The translations under genes and the position numbers were made by a program. DNA of 64,000 bases from the NCBI GenBank assembly GCA_033439265.1, contig JAVTVX010000027.1:14709001-14773000 (forward strand). Direction: 5' to 3'. A model generated the notes under the pieces. It had not been told where the DNA came from, searched no databases, and saw only the letters and a list, made by a program, of their open reading frames with translations. The first letter of the stretch is position 1, and each line of letters begins with the position of its first letter. Below, one piece after another: positions 22,168-35,251 of the stretch. The DNA comes from Dillenia suffruticosa (taxonomy: Eukaryota > Streptophyta > Magnoliopsida > Dilleniales > Dilleniaceae).

Positions 22168-23535
22168 TTTTTCCATACTCCTAATATCATTTTGTAGAAA
22201 AGGCATTAGGAGTAGAGTTAAAGTGATAAAAATTTGGAAAATTGTATAGGCGTGAAAGTGTAGCATAAATGCAGTAGATATTGGTGGTTTGAAAAGTTGT
22301 GAAGTGGAAAAGACGTAGAAGTGGTGTACGTTGGTGAAGTGGAAAGGGCATGAGAGCAAAACGGTTGTTAGTGAGTGGAAAAGACATAAGGGGTGGCATT
22401 AAATGTGAAATTAATTTTTTAGTTTTGAAGCGTGCCACTTTGATCATTGAGAATTGTGTTCGATACGCCTCCTATGGTTATAAATAATAGGGAATAGTTG
22501 TTAGAGTTTCATCAATTCATTTTGTGAGATGAAGTTATGTTTGGGTTCTGATTCATGAGTAGCAAAATTTATGAAAAATAGAGATAATAGGCAGTTTTGA
22601 ATCACGATAATATTTTAGTATTGGCAAGTTCAGGAATGAGGGCTTCTGTATGGTGATTCTTTTGTATCCCACCATTAGCAAGATGTTTTGGAGAGTTCTT
22701 TGTGAGGTAAGATTATGTGGCTATGGAGTGAGTGTGTGGATTGTTGATACGAGATTCAATCAGTAGAGAAACTGTCGTTGCGAGGTTCCATCATGACATT
22801 CATGAAGAATCTCTTGTGATGGCTCGACATTGAGGTTTCAAGGGACCTTGCTGTGGATGGAGATACTTTCCCTTCCTTTCATGAGTCCTTTGGAAGGTGG
22901 AAACATTTCCCCAAGAAGATCATAGGGGAACACTTGGGCAATAAGTGTAATAGATGACTAATAGTTGAGGGTTGCCAGTGTTTCCTGGGCTAAGGAGTGG
23001 GGAAAAGAAATATATGAAGATAGGATTGGAAAAATGAACCTATCAGCAAGGATTCAATCTCAGGAATGCTTATTGACCGTAGAGTTTTCTTCTCCTTTCC
23101 TCCTGATGATCGGCAATATTGAATGCAACGCGACGAGAGGAGATAAAGGAGGAGAAGTACCTTGATACAGCCTATCTTTCTCTATAATTTCCACCTTGTA
23201 TATTTTATTTCCATTGTGTTTTTCCTTCCCAACTTTATACTCTTGATATGTAAACATCATGTTGTGTTGAAGTCAAATATCCTTACTGTTTTTTACTTTT
23301 GCTTGTATAAATTCTAACATGAACAAAACTTTGGATGGATAAATGAGCAAAGAACTTTCTTCTTTGTCACTATTATATTTTGTCACTTGATCATGTGTCG
23401 GGATAAAAGAATTGAGCCCAGCGATCTTACAACTACACCTTAATCTAGAGATCATGCGAGAGGTAGAAAACTAAAAGATTAGTGAGGTGTATGTTAAAGA
23501 GACTACATGTCGTGTCCTGCTAGGACCTACATAGG

Positions 23536-23965
23536 ACATAGAAGTGAAAGAGCATTTGAGAGGTAAAAGCTGATAGAACGGGTGCAAAACCCACATCAGG
23601 CATAGAGCCAAGAGATGGTAAGAGTCACCCACTCAAGAGTTAGATCTCGTATGTTGGGTAAGTTAAGTACGAAACCCATGTGAGGCATAGAGCCAAGAAA
23701 TAGTGGAATCCATCCACTTGAGAGTTAGATCCCATATGTTGACTAAGATAGATGCAGAACCTGTGTGAAGCGTAAAGCTGAGAGATAGTAGGAGCCACCC
23801 ATTAAGGAGTTTAATCTCGTATATTGGCTAGAATGGATACAGAATTTGTATAAGGCACGGAGCTGGGAGATAGTGGGAGTCACCCACTCTGGAGTTAGAT
23901 CTCGTATGTTAACTAGGATGAGTGCAAAACCCATGTGAGATACAAAACCGAGTGATAGTCCTACA
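23536..23965 (-). repeat. 85-bp tandem repeat in the gypsy 3' UTR
   Basis: The word CATAGAGCCAAGAGAT and its variants start at 23601, 23686, 23771, 23856 and 23941, exactly 85 bp apart each time; a partial earlier unit starts near 23536. Each unit carries GAGTTAGATCTCGTATGTTG. The array lies between the end of integrase (about 24165) and the 3' LTR. Confidence 0.9.
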
Positions 23966-24164
23966 ATGAATACTGTAACGGAATAAAGACCCGTGGGCAT
24001 TGGGACCCAACGAACAATGTTATGTAAAAGAATAATGTTATTGCCAATAAACCGGAGCATGTATTAAAATTGGAAAAATGACAAGAATTATTGATAGCAG
24101 TTGTGTAAGTTATCTGAGTTCCATGCTCTAGGTATAACAGAACCATTTAAATGATTGAGTCGTT

Positions 24165-25290
24165 ATGTTCCTGGATGAATTATCAAACGCTTTCGGTACG
24201 GACCTTTCCAGTTTGGTACGAGTTTTCCTCTAGGTGGTGCCTGTTTTGTTGCCTCTGGTCTTTGTAAGACTAAGTCCCCCGGTTTGAAGATTTTGGTCTT
24301 CATCGTCTTGTTATAGTATCGGGCTACTTGTTGTTGGTAAGCAACCATCCAAGTGGATGTAATATCTCGTAACTCTGGTAAGAGACCTAGTTTTTTACGC
24401 TATGTAGGCTTATTTGTCTCCGACTGATATTGGTTTATACGTTGCGAATGGATGCCTATCTCCACCGGTAGGACTGCTTCACACACATAGGTGAGATTAA
24501 ATAGCGTTTCTCTGGTGACCAATCTGGGCATAGTTCGTAGGGCCAAAGGATTCCATAGAGTTCATTTACCCATCAGCCCTTCACTTTGTCTAGTGTCTTA
24601 TTGAGTTCTTGGAGGATCATTCGGTTGATCACTTCGGCGAGGCCATTTGCTTGTGGATAAGTGATAGAGGTAAAACGATGCTGAATCTCGAGTTTACTGC
24701 AGAATTTTTGAAAATTTTTGTTATCAGATTGTTTGCCATTGTTATTGATAAAGACGTTGGGTAGACTAAATCTAGTAATAATAGACATCCATACAAACGT
24801 TTGGATCTTGCATACTGTTATCTAAGTGAATGGCTCAGATTCCACGCACTTAGTGAAGCAGTTTATGGCGACAATCAGGAATTTCTATTGTCTGGTGGCT
24901 AGTGAAAATGGTCCCAATATATCTATCCCCCATTGTGCGAACGACCATGAACTTGTGAGTGGGCAGAGTTTGGAGGAGGGTTGGTGAGGCACTAAGGAGA
25001 AGCATCGGTGTTTATTGCATCATTTGATATAAATCTCCACGTTAGCCTTCACAGTGGGCCAATAGTATCCTTATTGTATAGCCTCGTTAGCTAGATATCA
25101 TGCATCTAAATGGTTGTCGCATATTCCTTTGTGGATTTCTTCAAGGACATAATTCCCTTCCTAGAGTGTCAGGCACTTGAGATAGGAGTGTATAAAGGAC
25201 TTCTTATAGAGTACTCCGCCAATGATGGCATTGTATGTGGCTCTATGCTTGATCTTTATTGCCTCCTACGAGGAGTCCGACAATTGACCA
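24165..25290 (-). pseudogene. Gypsy integrase, broken
   Basis: On the minus strand from 25290 downward: an N-terminal zinc-binding region (GICDNHLDA, then YYWPTVKANVEIYIK), the core with WGIDILGPF (first catalytic Asp, near 24920), INNNGKQSDNKNFQKFC (second Asp changed to Asn) and YPQANGLAEVINR (catalytic Glu, about 24640). The C-terminus has FKPGDLVLQRPEATK and LVPNWKGPYRK. Several stops and shifts. Integrase would insert element cDNA in the nucleus; this copy cannot. Confidence 0.85.
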
Positions 25291-26509
25291 TGTTAAGGAA
25301 ATTATTGTCGAACCCTAATATTTTGATGATAGCAAAACTCTACATATATTATTAATCAATTTACCAAGTATGTAGGCTGTTTGAAAATATTAATTTTTCA
25401 AATAACATGATCTTTTATGGGTAGAAACTATAGAATTTTTTGTAAAATCAACAGCTGTATAGAAGATATTAGTATAGAAGCATCATGCTTCTATAGAACA
25501 AATCGAGCCCTTGCAGAATCTAAATAATTTTGAAACAATTGTGATTCTATCTCAAACAAAGACCTAGTCAATAGATTAAGTGTAAATTTGATACTACATT
25601 TAGTCTAAAAACACACCTTAATACATCATCAAAAAGTTCATTGATCGAAGATTTAAATTCAAATTATTTACTGAAGTAAAAGCAAATTTTTGGGAACAAC
25701 AAGCTGGTTTTTAGGGGATATTTTGTCATTTGTTATTTTTCCAACAGTCTACCATTTTCAAATTTGAAATATCAGGATTGTTGATATTTAAATTCAAACA
25801 TTTACAGTGATAAAAATCAGAAAATATGATGAAAAAACTCAAGCACAAAGTTATAAATTTAACTAGATTTTTACAATAATAAAAGTGTTGGGAAGCGATG
25901 TTTGCAACTTTAAAGCTTTATGATGGTGACCAGTTTTGGAAGAACACTTCTTGTAATTTAAAATTCAATATTCAAAAATACTTAGCATATTTTATAGTGT
26001 TATTTTGATATTCTGGGAGAAAGATATTTATTCTGAAAGTTGACTACTAGAATAGTCTAAGTTGTGTCTGCTGCAAGTCTATTTGGGATTGTCTTGTGTA
26101 TGCTTGTATTGTAAAGCTTTAGTAAGCTTGGGAAGAGTATCAGGAGCACTTTGTTGGGTAAATAGACTAGTTGAGTGAGAGTTAAGGTATAGTAATTGTT
26201 AGACTAAATCATTCTCAATGTTAGAGGTGTAGATTGTTAACAATAATAGATGTATTCAAACTTGTAACTCTCATTGATAGTAAAAACTAGCAGTTGCTAG
26301 ATCCCGACTTGTTGAGCTAGAAGAGTAGATGTAGATACAAGATCGAACCACTATAAATCGGACTTGTTTTCTTCTCCCTTTGTTTTATTTTTCTACACTT
26401 CTATATGTATTTTTGGTCTTAGGATTATTTAGTTTAATTGGAAACTAATCTAAGCTTTTTTAGGGATAATCAATTCAACCCCCATTCTTGATTGCCATAT
26501 GAATCAACA
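25291..26509 (+). repeat. Copia 2 5' LTR (1219 bp)
   Basis: Starts TGTTAAGGAAATTATTGTCG and ends GAATCAACA just before the primer site. It aligns end to end with 31432-32656. Confidence 0.88.
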
Positions 26510-26524
26510 AGTAGTATCAGAGCA
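26510..26524 (+). other. Copia 2 primer binding site
   Basis: AGTAGTATCAGAGCA, one substitution from the tRNA-iMet complement TGGTATCAGAGC, immediately 3' of the LTR. Confidence 0.75.
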
Positions 26525-26569
26525 AGTGCTCTTTCTTTGAAAAGTGTTCAATTTTTAATCAAAAAATCC

Positions 26570-28000
26570 AATGGCATCAAAATTGACACACCGATAGAAT
26601 ACCTTATTTTGATGGAGTAAACTTCTTCCATTGGAAGCGTAGGATGGAAGCTTTTATTCAAGTCATCGATTATGAGGCATGTGAAGTGATTTCCCAAGAA
26701 AATTTACAAAGAAAAATTCACATAATAACTGAGGATGACAAAAAAAAAATATCTATTAACTCACGTGCCAAACATTTACTCTTATGTGCTATTTCTCCCA
26801 CTGAGTTTAACCTTGTTTCCTCTTGTGCTATAGCTAAGGATATATGAGATAAATTATACATCACTCATGAAGGTATAAGAACAGTAAAAGGCACATGAAT
26901 TAACCTCTTAATGTATGAGTATGAACTCTTCATATTTCAGCTAGAAGAGTCAATAAAGGACATGTTTGACATGTTCAACATTTCACAACCGTCACAAATG
27001 AGTTAGTTTCCTTTGGAAAAACTTCTACAAACACAGACCTTGTCAGAAAAATCCTTCAAATCCTTCTTAGAGTCTGGGATGACAAGAAAACAGCAATCGA
27101 GGAAACTCATGACCTATTAAAGTTATTTTTGAATAAGCTAAGAGGAAAGCTAATGGCTTATGAAACAGAAGTCCATCATTCTGCAAAAAATGATGGGAAG
27201 AAAAAGATCATTGTATTTGTGGCAAAGGAGGAAGCAAAATCTGAAGAAGACAACAGTGAAAGTGATACGAACTTGTTGGCTTTAAGGCCGTCTCAAGTGC
27301 TCAGAAAGAGAGGTAAGCAATCTATAAAATTTCATAAAGCTAATGTCTCTCGAAAGTCCAAAAGTGATGTAGATAAAAGCACCAAAATGAAGCAAGAAAA
27401 GGAGGAATTGATCTGATACGAATGTAAGAAATCTGAACACATCAAATATGAATGTCCAGTCCTTTTGAAGAAGTTGCAAAAATTCCAAAAATTCCAAAAA
27501 AGGGAAAAGGCAATGACAACAATATAGAATAATTTGGATGAATCCAATTCAGAATCAGAAAGTTCAAAAAGTATAGAATAAGCCAATTTTTGTCTCATGG
27601 CAAAGTCACAGTTACCTCTGACACTAAGTCTGAAAGTTCTACATATTCTTGTTTTGATGTTAAAAATGTGTTTAATATGATTACTAAGTTAAAATGCAGA
27701 ATAATTGATTTAGAAAATGAAAAGTATACTTTGAAACAAACAAACTCAGTTTTAAACTTTGAAATAAATGTTGTAAAATCAGAAAAAATTGTCTTAAAAG
27801 ATGAAATTAGCTGCTTGAAAACAAGGGAAGAAGATATGTCCATGTCCATTAAAAGTACCTTCCAAAAGTTTAATAAAAGTAATAAAAAATTGACTAGACT
27901 TCTTGCAATTCAAAGAAAAGATTTTTATAAGAGAGGTCTAGGCCATTAGAATGTAAATGGATCAGTTTTACAAATTAAAAGAATTGTTTTGTGAAAGAAA
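26570..28000 (+). pseudogene. Copia 2 gag, broken
   Basis: From an ATG near 26570 the frames give gag blocks: RMEAFIQVIDYEACEVI (26640-26690), RAKHLLLCAISPTEFNLVSS (to about 26825), then MNKLRGKLMAYETEVHHSAK (27129). A Lys/Ser-rich linker leads to YECKKSEHIKYEC (about 27418-27456), where the first zinc-knuckle Cys is a Tyr and a stop precedes it. A heptad-rich coiled coil follows at 27660-27900. The same order is seen in gag of copia 3 and 4, so these are relatives. Stops at 26848, 27414 and elsewhere. Confidence 0.8.
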
Positions 28001-28189
28001 TGGAGAACAGGTAAAACAAAAATATACAGATTGCGGATTTCAGGCATATAAGCAGTAGTCATAGAAACAGAGGTTCTGAGAATAGAAGAAATTGTGAAAC
28101 ACTTTATTTTCACATAAATTTCAAAAATTTTTCAAAAAATCAAAAACCTGATTTTTGAAATGAAAAATAAAAATATAGATATAATTTTC

Positions 28190-31125
28190 AGAAAATGAAA
28201 AATAACTTTTCATACTATTGTTGCTATAAATATGGTCATATTGTAAACTTTTGGTTTTTAAGATTGAATAAATTTAGTGAAAAACAAGATAAGTGCAATA
28301 TGGGTACAATCTTGTTTTCTAGAGAATTCAAGTTCTACTTTATTGTGCAACAACATGAGACAAAAATAAAAAAATGGCATGTAGATAATAGATATTCAAT
28401 ACACATGACGGGAGATGCCTCATTGTTCAAAGAGTTAGAAAAGAAAGATCATGAAGTGGTTACCTTTGGTGATAATTAGAAAAGAAAGATCATTGGTAAA
28501 GATATAATCGGTATAAATTCTACATCTATTAAAAATGTTTTATTTGTAGATAAATTGATACATAATCTTTTAAATGTGACTCAATTATGTGACATGGGCT
28601 ATGATGTTTATTTAAAAGAAGTAAGTGCATTGTCTTTCATAGTGAAACACAAAAAAAGATTTTTGAAGGAATTAGGATAAGAAATATTTATATAGTAGAT
28701 TCCACAATTTTAAATAATTTAAAGGAAAATTGCTTAATGACCTTAAATAATGATATTTTTACTTCATAAAAAATTAGAACATATAAATTTTTAACTAATT
28801 AGAAAAATTGTCAAAAGAAAAATTAATAAGAGTTATTTTAGAAATTTCCTTAAAAGAATACGTAAATAGTAACGCATGTTTATTAAATAAACAAGTAAAA
28901 GCCTCTTTAAGAATAAATATTATATTTTAAATTCTAAACTTTTAGAAATTGTATGTATGGATCTTTTGGATATGTAAGAAACCTAAGTTTAGGAGAAAAT
29001 AAATATGGAATAGTAGTTGTATATGATTTTTTTAGATTTATTTTTAACTAATAAAAATGATACATTTAAATCATTTAAAATTTTTGTAAGAAAAGTGAAA
29101 TTGAAAAGGGTCTTAAAATAAGTAGTCTTAGGACGGACCATGCAAAATAATTTGATAATTTAGAAATTTTGGAATATTGTGATAAAAAGAGAATTAATCA
29201 AAATTTTTTGATATATCATACATCCTAACAAATAGAATGGTAGAGCGTAAAAATAAAATAATTCAAAAAATAATTAAGACTATGCGAAATGATAGTGGTA
29301 TAAAAAAATATTTTTGAACCGAATATGCTTTTATACATGTTACATAATTAATAAAGTTTATATTATATTTATGACAAATAAAATCATTTTTGAAAATTTT
29401 AAAGGTAGAAAACATAGTATTTTATATTTTTATATATTTGGTTGTACAAATTATATTTTGAAAAATAATTTAAACACTCTAAGTAAATTTGATGAAAAAC
29501 CTATAGAAGGAATTTTTGTAAACTATTCATTAAATAGTAAAATATTTATAGTGTTTAATAAAGAAATTAGAGTTGTGGAATAAACTATTAATGTAAAATT
29601 CTATGAAAATGAATTTCAAGATTTAGAAAATGAAGAAAATAATAAGAATATAAAAATACTAGAACTCTCAAATGAGAATAATAAAAATAAAGATATAAAA
29701 ATTGAAAATGAATCTAAAGGAGAGGTCATTAGAAACTAGAAATTTTTACTTAATCACTCAAATTATAGAAATATAGAGAATTAATTTGTATTTTTGTCAT
29801 ACATAAAAAAAAAGTATAGAAAAATCTCTTAAAAATTAAATTTGGATAGAAACAATACAAGATGAATTAAATCAATTAAAAAAAAATAATATATCGTTAT
29901 TAGTTATCCAAACTAAATGATAAATATATAATTGGAACAAAATATATTTTAAAAATAAAATAGATGAAAATAGAAATATGGTAAGAAATAAAACTAAAAT
30001 AGTTGTAAAAAGATATTCACTAAAAAAGAGAATAGATTATGAATAAACAGTTGTACTGGGAAAAGAAAAAATATATATTAGTCAACCCTCTAGATTTGAA
30101 GAATGTAATAAAAAAATTATATTTATAAATTAGAAAAAGTATTATATGGGTTAAAACAAATATCTAGAGTATGGTATGAAAAATTAAGTGATTTTCTTAT
30201 AAAAGATAATTTTAAGAAATGAAATGTTGATATTACTTTATTTATTAAGTGTATTAATGATGATATTTTAATTGTTCAAATTTATATTGATGATATTATT
30301 TTTGATACTATTAATGAATATTTATGTGATAATTTTAGTAATATGATGAGAAATGAATTTGAAAAGTCTATGATTAGTGAATTGAATTTCTTTTTAGCTT
30401 TAAAAATTAAACAAACACCTGAAAAAATTTTTATAAATCAAGAAAAATATAAAAAAGTGTTAATTAAGAAATTTGGCATGAGAACTTCAAAACATGTTAA
30501 TATTCTAATATCTACCTTAATTAAGTTAGATTTAGATGAAAAAGAGAAAGATATGTAGCAGTTTATTTAGTATATGTTTGTGTGTTAAGCTTCAAAATAA
30601 ATCCAAAGAATCAAATTTAAAAGTCACAAAAAAAATTTTAAAATATATTACGGGTACCTATAATCTAGGGATTTTGTATGCAATAAATTTAAATTTTGAA
30701 TTAATTAGATATTTGGATGCCGATTATACCAAATATAAAATTGATCGGAAAACTATCTCAGATATTTGTCAATTTTTAAGAAATATGACTATAAGTTGGG
30801 AATCTAAAAATCAAAATTCAATTATTTTATCTACCGTCGAGTTGGAATATGTGTAAATAGAAAATTGTTGTATTCAAATCTTTGATTAAAATAATAACTA
30901 AAAGATTATAGATTAGATTATAAAAATATTTTGATAAAATATGATAATACAAATGCTATATGTCTTATAAAAAAATCTTATAAATCATTTTAAATTTAAA
31001 TACATAGAAGTTAAACACCATTTTAGAAGAGATCATGTTTTACATGGAGATATTGTTTTAGAATATATTGATATTAAAAATCAATTGATAGATATTTTTG
31101 CAAGACCTTTAAATAAAGAAATGTT
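28190..31125 (+). pseudogene. Copia 2 pol, broken
   Basis: A second knuckle trace YYCCYKYGHIVNF (28210) leads to protease WHVDNRYSIHMTGD (28375), where the DSG-type active site reads DNR. Integrase traces at 28960-29260 and a late integrase block at 29314-29583 (FGCTNYILKNNLN, FDEKPIEGIFVNYSLN). RT at 29880-30560 has QIYIDDIIF, so the catalytic DD pair survives. RNase H at 30600-31100 (LDADYTKYKIDRKTISDICQ; DNTNAICLIKKS). Dozens of stops and shifts; very AT-rich compared with copia 3 and 4. Confidence 0.85.
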
Positions 31126-31256
31126 TGGTTCATTAGAAATGAAATTGGAGTTTGTTTCTCCTTTTCTTAAAAAAAATGATTTTTGTTTCTTTTCTGTGTT
31201 TCAATGAATGTCTGTAATTTTTGAATCTAAATTTAACGTTTCTTATTTTTGATAAA

Positions 31257-31431
31257 ACTAAAAGGGGGAGATAGAGAAAATGTAAAAAATTATGAAAAAT
31301 TATGCGCATATTAAAATTAAAAAGGAGATTACAAAATGTTCATATATTCATTAATAGAGGGGGAGCACGATCTTGAGCATTCATTTTTCAAATTTTCTTT
31401 ATAGTTTTGTTGTCATAAAAAAAGGAGAGAT
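31257..31431 (+). other. Copia 2 repeated polypurine tracts
   Basis: Purine tracts AAAAGGGGGAGATAGAG (31260), AGAGGGGGAGCA (31356) and AAAAAAAGGAGAGA (next to the LTR at 31432). Multiple tracts upstream of the 3' LTR are a known feature of Sireviruses. Confidence 0.65.
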
Positions 31432-32656
31432 TGTTAAGAAAATTATTGTCGAGCTCTAATATTTTGATAATAACAAAATCCTATATATATGACTAATCAA
31501 TTTACCAAATGTGTATATTTTTTAAAATATTAATTTTTCAAATAACATAATCTTCTATGGTAAAAGCTGAGGTTCTATAGAAATTTCCGTAAAAACAACA
31601 GCTGTATAGAATATGTTAACATAGAAGTATCATGCTTTTATAGAAGAAGTTGAGACATTGCAGAATTTGGACAGTTTTGAAGCAAATGTGATTTTATCTT
31701 AAATCAAGATCTAGTTTAGCAGATTAACTATAGATTGAGTGTTGCATTTATTCTAAAAACACACATAAATACATCATTAGAAAGTTCAGGTGATTGAAGA
31801 TTTAAATTCAAATTATTTACTTAAGTAAAAGCAAGTTTCCGGGAACAATAAGCTGGTTTTTAGGAGATATTTTGCCATTTGTTATTTCTCCAACAATCCA
31901 CCATTTGAAAATACCATGTTAAAGAAGGGATTGTTGGTGTTTAAATTTAAATATTTACAGTGGTAAAAATTAGAAAATATGGTGGAGAAAATCAAACACA
32001 AAGTTAGAAACTTAACTAGATTTTTACGACAATAAAAGTACTGGAAAGCTAGCTTTGTAACTTTAAAACTTCATGATGGTGATCAGTTTTGGAAGAACAC
32101 TTCCTGAAATTTAAAGTTTAATATTCAAAGTATACTCAACATCTTTTATAGTGCTATTTCGATACTTTGGGAATGAGATATTTATTTTGAAAGTTGACTA
32201 CTTAAACAATCTAAGTTATGTCTGCTGCAAGTCTCTTTAAGATTGTTTTGTATATATTTGTATTGTAATGCTTCAGTAAGCTTGGGGAGAGTGTGAAGAA
32301 TACTTTGTTAAGTAAATAGACTAGTTGAGTGAGAGTTAATATAGAGTGCCTGTTGCATTAAGTCATCCTCAAAGTTAAAGGTGTAGATTATCAACAAGAA
32401 TAGATGTATTCAAACTTGTAACTCTCATTGATTGTGAAAACTAATAGTTGTTGGACCTTGTCTTATTGAGATGGAAGAGTGGATGTAGGCTTAAGACTAA
32501 ACCATTATAAATCGGGTTTTTCCCCCTTTCTTTTATTTTTCTATACTTTTGCATGCATTTTTGGTCTTAGGATAATTAGTTTAATTGGAGACTAATCTAA
32601 ACTTTTTTAGGGATAATCAATTCAACCTCTCTTCTTGATTGCCATAGGGACTAACG
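31432..32656 (+). repeat. Copia 2 3' LTR (1225 bp)
   Basis: Starts TGTTAAGAAAATTATTGTCG and ends GGGACTAACG (the family's CA end changed to CG). By eye it is about 85-90 percent like the 5' LTR, so the insertion is not recent. Confidence 0.85.
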
Positions 32657-35240
32657 GACTACTTCTAAGATAGGCTTGGATTGGATCATTCGAGCTTGGT
32701 GGACTGTCGGCTACCTGGATTTCTTCTGGTTCGTCAATACTTGGGTATGGGAGACTCTTGACATAGACTGCATGGTTGGTTGCAATAGTATCTGAACTTG
32801 CGAGCTTGGAGAGCATGTCAGCCCTAGCATTCTTAGATTTGGGAATCTGTTGTATGCCAACTTTGTTAAATTTGCTCATTACTACCTGAAATTTGGAGAG
32901 ATATTTCATCATCGTCGATTCCTTGGTATCATACATTTACTCGATCTGTTTGACCATAAGCTAGCCATCAGTCTTCACTCAGATGTCTCAAACTTCCTAT
33001 AGTGCCGTGATTTGTAGGCTTGTCAGTAGTGCTTCATATTCATCATGATTATTGGTGGCTTGAAAGTCAAAATAAAGAGCATATTCCACTTTGAAGCCCT
33101 TGGGGCCTACTAAGATGAGTTCGGCTCTACTTCCTTATGAGTTTGAAGAATTGTCCACGTGCAAAGTCCACGATGAGTCGACCACCCTTCTAGAGGACTA
33201 TCGATAGCTAGTTCGACAAAACTGGGGAAGGTGCATTTGAGGATGAAGTCAACTAAGACTTGACCCTTGATGGCGGGTCTCGGTTGGTACTTGATGTCGA
33301 ACTCTTTGAGCTTGATTCTGCACTTGATAAGATGGTCTGAGATGTCACTTTTCTATAGGATTGACTTTAAAGGTTGGTTGGTTAGCACCACGATTGTGTA
33401 TGCCTAGAAGTAAGGACGGAGGTGACAGGCAGTTATGACAAAAGAAAAGGCCACCTTCTTGATAAGTCTATAATTGATTTGGGACTCTTGGAGACTCGGT
33501 TGACATAATAAATGGGTCTTTGCACAGTGGCATCCTATCTCACAAGTGCAAAACAGAGAGTTCGGTAAGATACAGATAAATAAAGGTAGAGTTTCTCACT
33601 AGAGACGGGCCGAGAGAGGAGAGGTGACGATGAGAGGTACTCTTTGAGTTTATCAAAGGCTGCTTGACCTTGGGTATCCATACGAATTTCTGAGACTTCT
33701 TTAAGGCATTGAAGAAGGAGTTATACCTTTCTCCCACCTTTGACATAAACTCGCTTTGGGTTACGATCCGTCCAATGAGATACTGCATCTCCTTCAATGT
33801 TCTAGGCGGGGCAATGTCTAAGATTGTTTGAATCTTTTCTGAATTGGCTTCGATCCCTCAGCTGGTGATTAAGAAGATTAAGAATTTGCCTGAAGTAATG
33901 CCGAAGGTACATTTGGCTAGATTTAGCTCCATATTATAATGTTCTAGTATCTGAAATATTTCCTTAAAATCTCTCACATGGCCCTCTGGGCTAATGCTTT
34001 TGATGAGCATGTCATCCACATAGATCTCGACATTCCTACCAAGTGGTACACTGAATACTTTATTGACCAAGCATTTGAAGGTTGCTCCCACATTCTTAAG
34101 GCCAAACGGCATGATCTTGTAGCAAAGGTGCCGAATTCTATAGTGAAACTTGTCTTCTCTTCATTCTCGAGAGCCATATGAATCTGGTTGTAACTCGAGT
34201 ATGTATCCATGAAACTTAGGAGTTGATGTCCTAATGAGTTATTTACAAGTTTATCGATATTCGAAAGTAGGTAGCTATCCTTTGGGCATGTTTTATTGAG
34301 GTCGGTGAATTCGACGCACATTCTTCACTTGCCGTTCGTTTTCTTTACCATGACCACATTTGCTAGCCACTTAAAATATTCCACCTCTCTAGTAAAGCTT
34401 GCTGCTAATAATTTTTGTACTTTTTATTGTATTGCTCGTTGACATCTTAGCATGAACACCATCTTCTTCTATTTTACAAGCTTATAGCCAGGATTTATTA
34501 TTGATTTATGTACGATTACCGAGTGGTGTATTCTCGGCATGTCTTTGAGTGACCACGCAAAGATATTAGAGTGCCATCACAAGCACTCAGTTATAGCATC
34601 CCAAAGAGGACTTGGTAGGTGAACTCCAGTTTGGACAGTCTGGCTAGGAATATCTGTTATCTGGATCTCAACTACCTCTTCTCTAGGTTTAGGCTTGGCA
34701 AGCTGTTAGATATCATCTCTAAATTCTATAGTGTCTATGGTGAGGTTCTTCCTTTCTTTCTCCAATGATGTGTTCTGGGGATTAGGATTGCAAGTGAGCA
34801 TTGCAATATCTAGAGGTGTTATGAACTTGATTTTCTTATGTTTAGTGTTCGGTAAGGCTTTTCGACTATTTGGACCATGATGGTCCAAGATGGCATTGTA
34901 TAGAGATGGCAGTTTGACCATACTAAAGGCGGTTGTAGTGATATTATGGTTGGGTGATGTCCCCAAAGGGTAGAAGGTTGGAGATGTGTTCGATGAAAAC
35001 CCATTTAAGAGAAGGCATTCTAGTAAAGGAGATTATAGTCTGCTCTTTGGTCTACTAAAACTTTATTCATGATGTACTAACTTATTTTGGTGGTGATGAC
35101 TAGAGGGTTGTGCTGACTCTGTCGACCTTTATAAATCTCATCGTCGAAGCCAATTATCGACCTTCTTCTTTCAGTGACATGCTGATGGAAGAAACAGGGC
35201 ATGAATTTCTTTAAGCTGATTAGTCAATCATTCCTACAAA
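32657..35240 (-). pseudogene. Gypsy (Tat) protease-RT-RNase H-aRNase H, broken
   Basis: On the minus strand: pre-protease IIGFDDEIYKG (about 35160), a protease-distal segment LYNAILDHHGPNSRKALPN (about 34900), RT from about 34400 (EVEYFKWLANVV; MCVEFTDLNKTCPKDS; SFMDTYSSYNQIHMA) and, after a shift, MPFGLKNVGATFKCLVNK with IYVDDMLIKS (active site kept, about 34020). RNase H follows (PLKSIL, KEFDIKYQPRPAIKGQ). The extra RNase H is at about 33110-32760 (GPKGFKVEYALYFDFQAT; MKYLSKFQVVMSKFNKVGIQ; SKNARADMLSKLASSDT). Two RNase H-like domains place it in the Tat lineage. Frameshifts and stops throughout. Confidence 0.87.
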
Positions 35241-35251
35241 CGACACTAATT
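35228..35251 (-). other. Gypsy primer binding site
   Basis: Reading the minus strand away from the 5' LTR: ATTAGTGTCGTTTGTAGGAA, a decayed form of TTGGCGCCGTCTGTGGGAA, which follows the LTR in many plant Tat-type gypsy elements. The differences are mostly C/G to T/A changes. Confidence 0.6.

Larger units (their letters stand above)
25291..32656 (+). mobile_element. Ty1-copia LTR retrotransposon (copia 2) nested in the gypsy element
   Basis: LTRs at 25291-26509 and 31432-32656 (1219 and 1225 bp), both starting TGTTAAG-AAATTATTGTCGA. Target duplication GACCA (25286-25290) against GACTA (32657-32661). A primer site follows the 5' LTR and several purine tracts precede the 3' LTR. Gag, protease, integrase, RT and RNase H are in copia order but heavily decayed. 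Deleting it rejoins the gypsy pol, which proves nesting. Confidence 0.9.
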
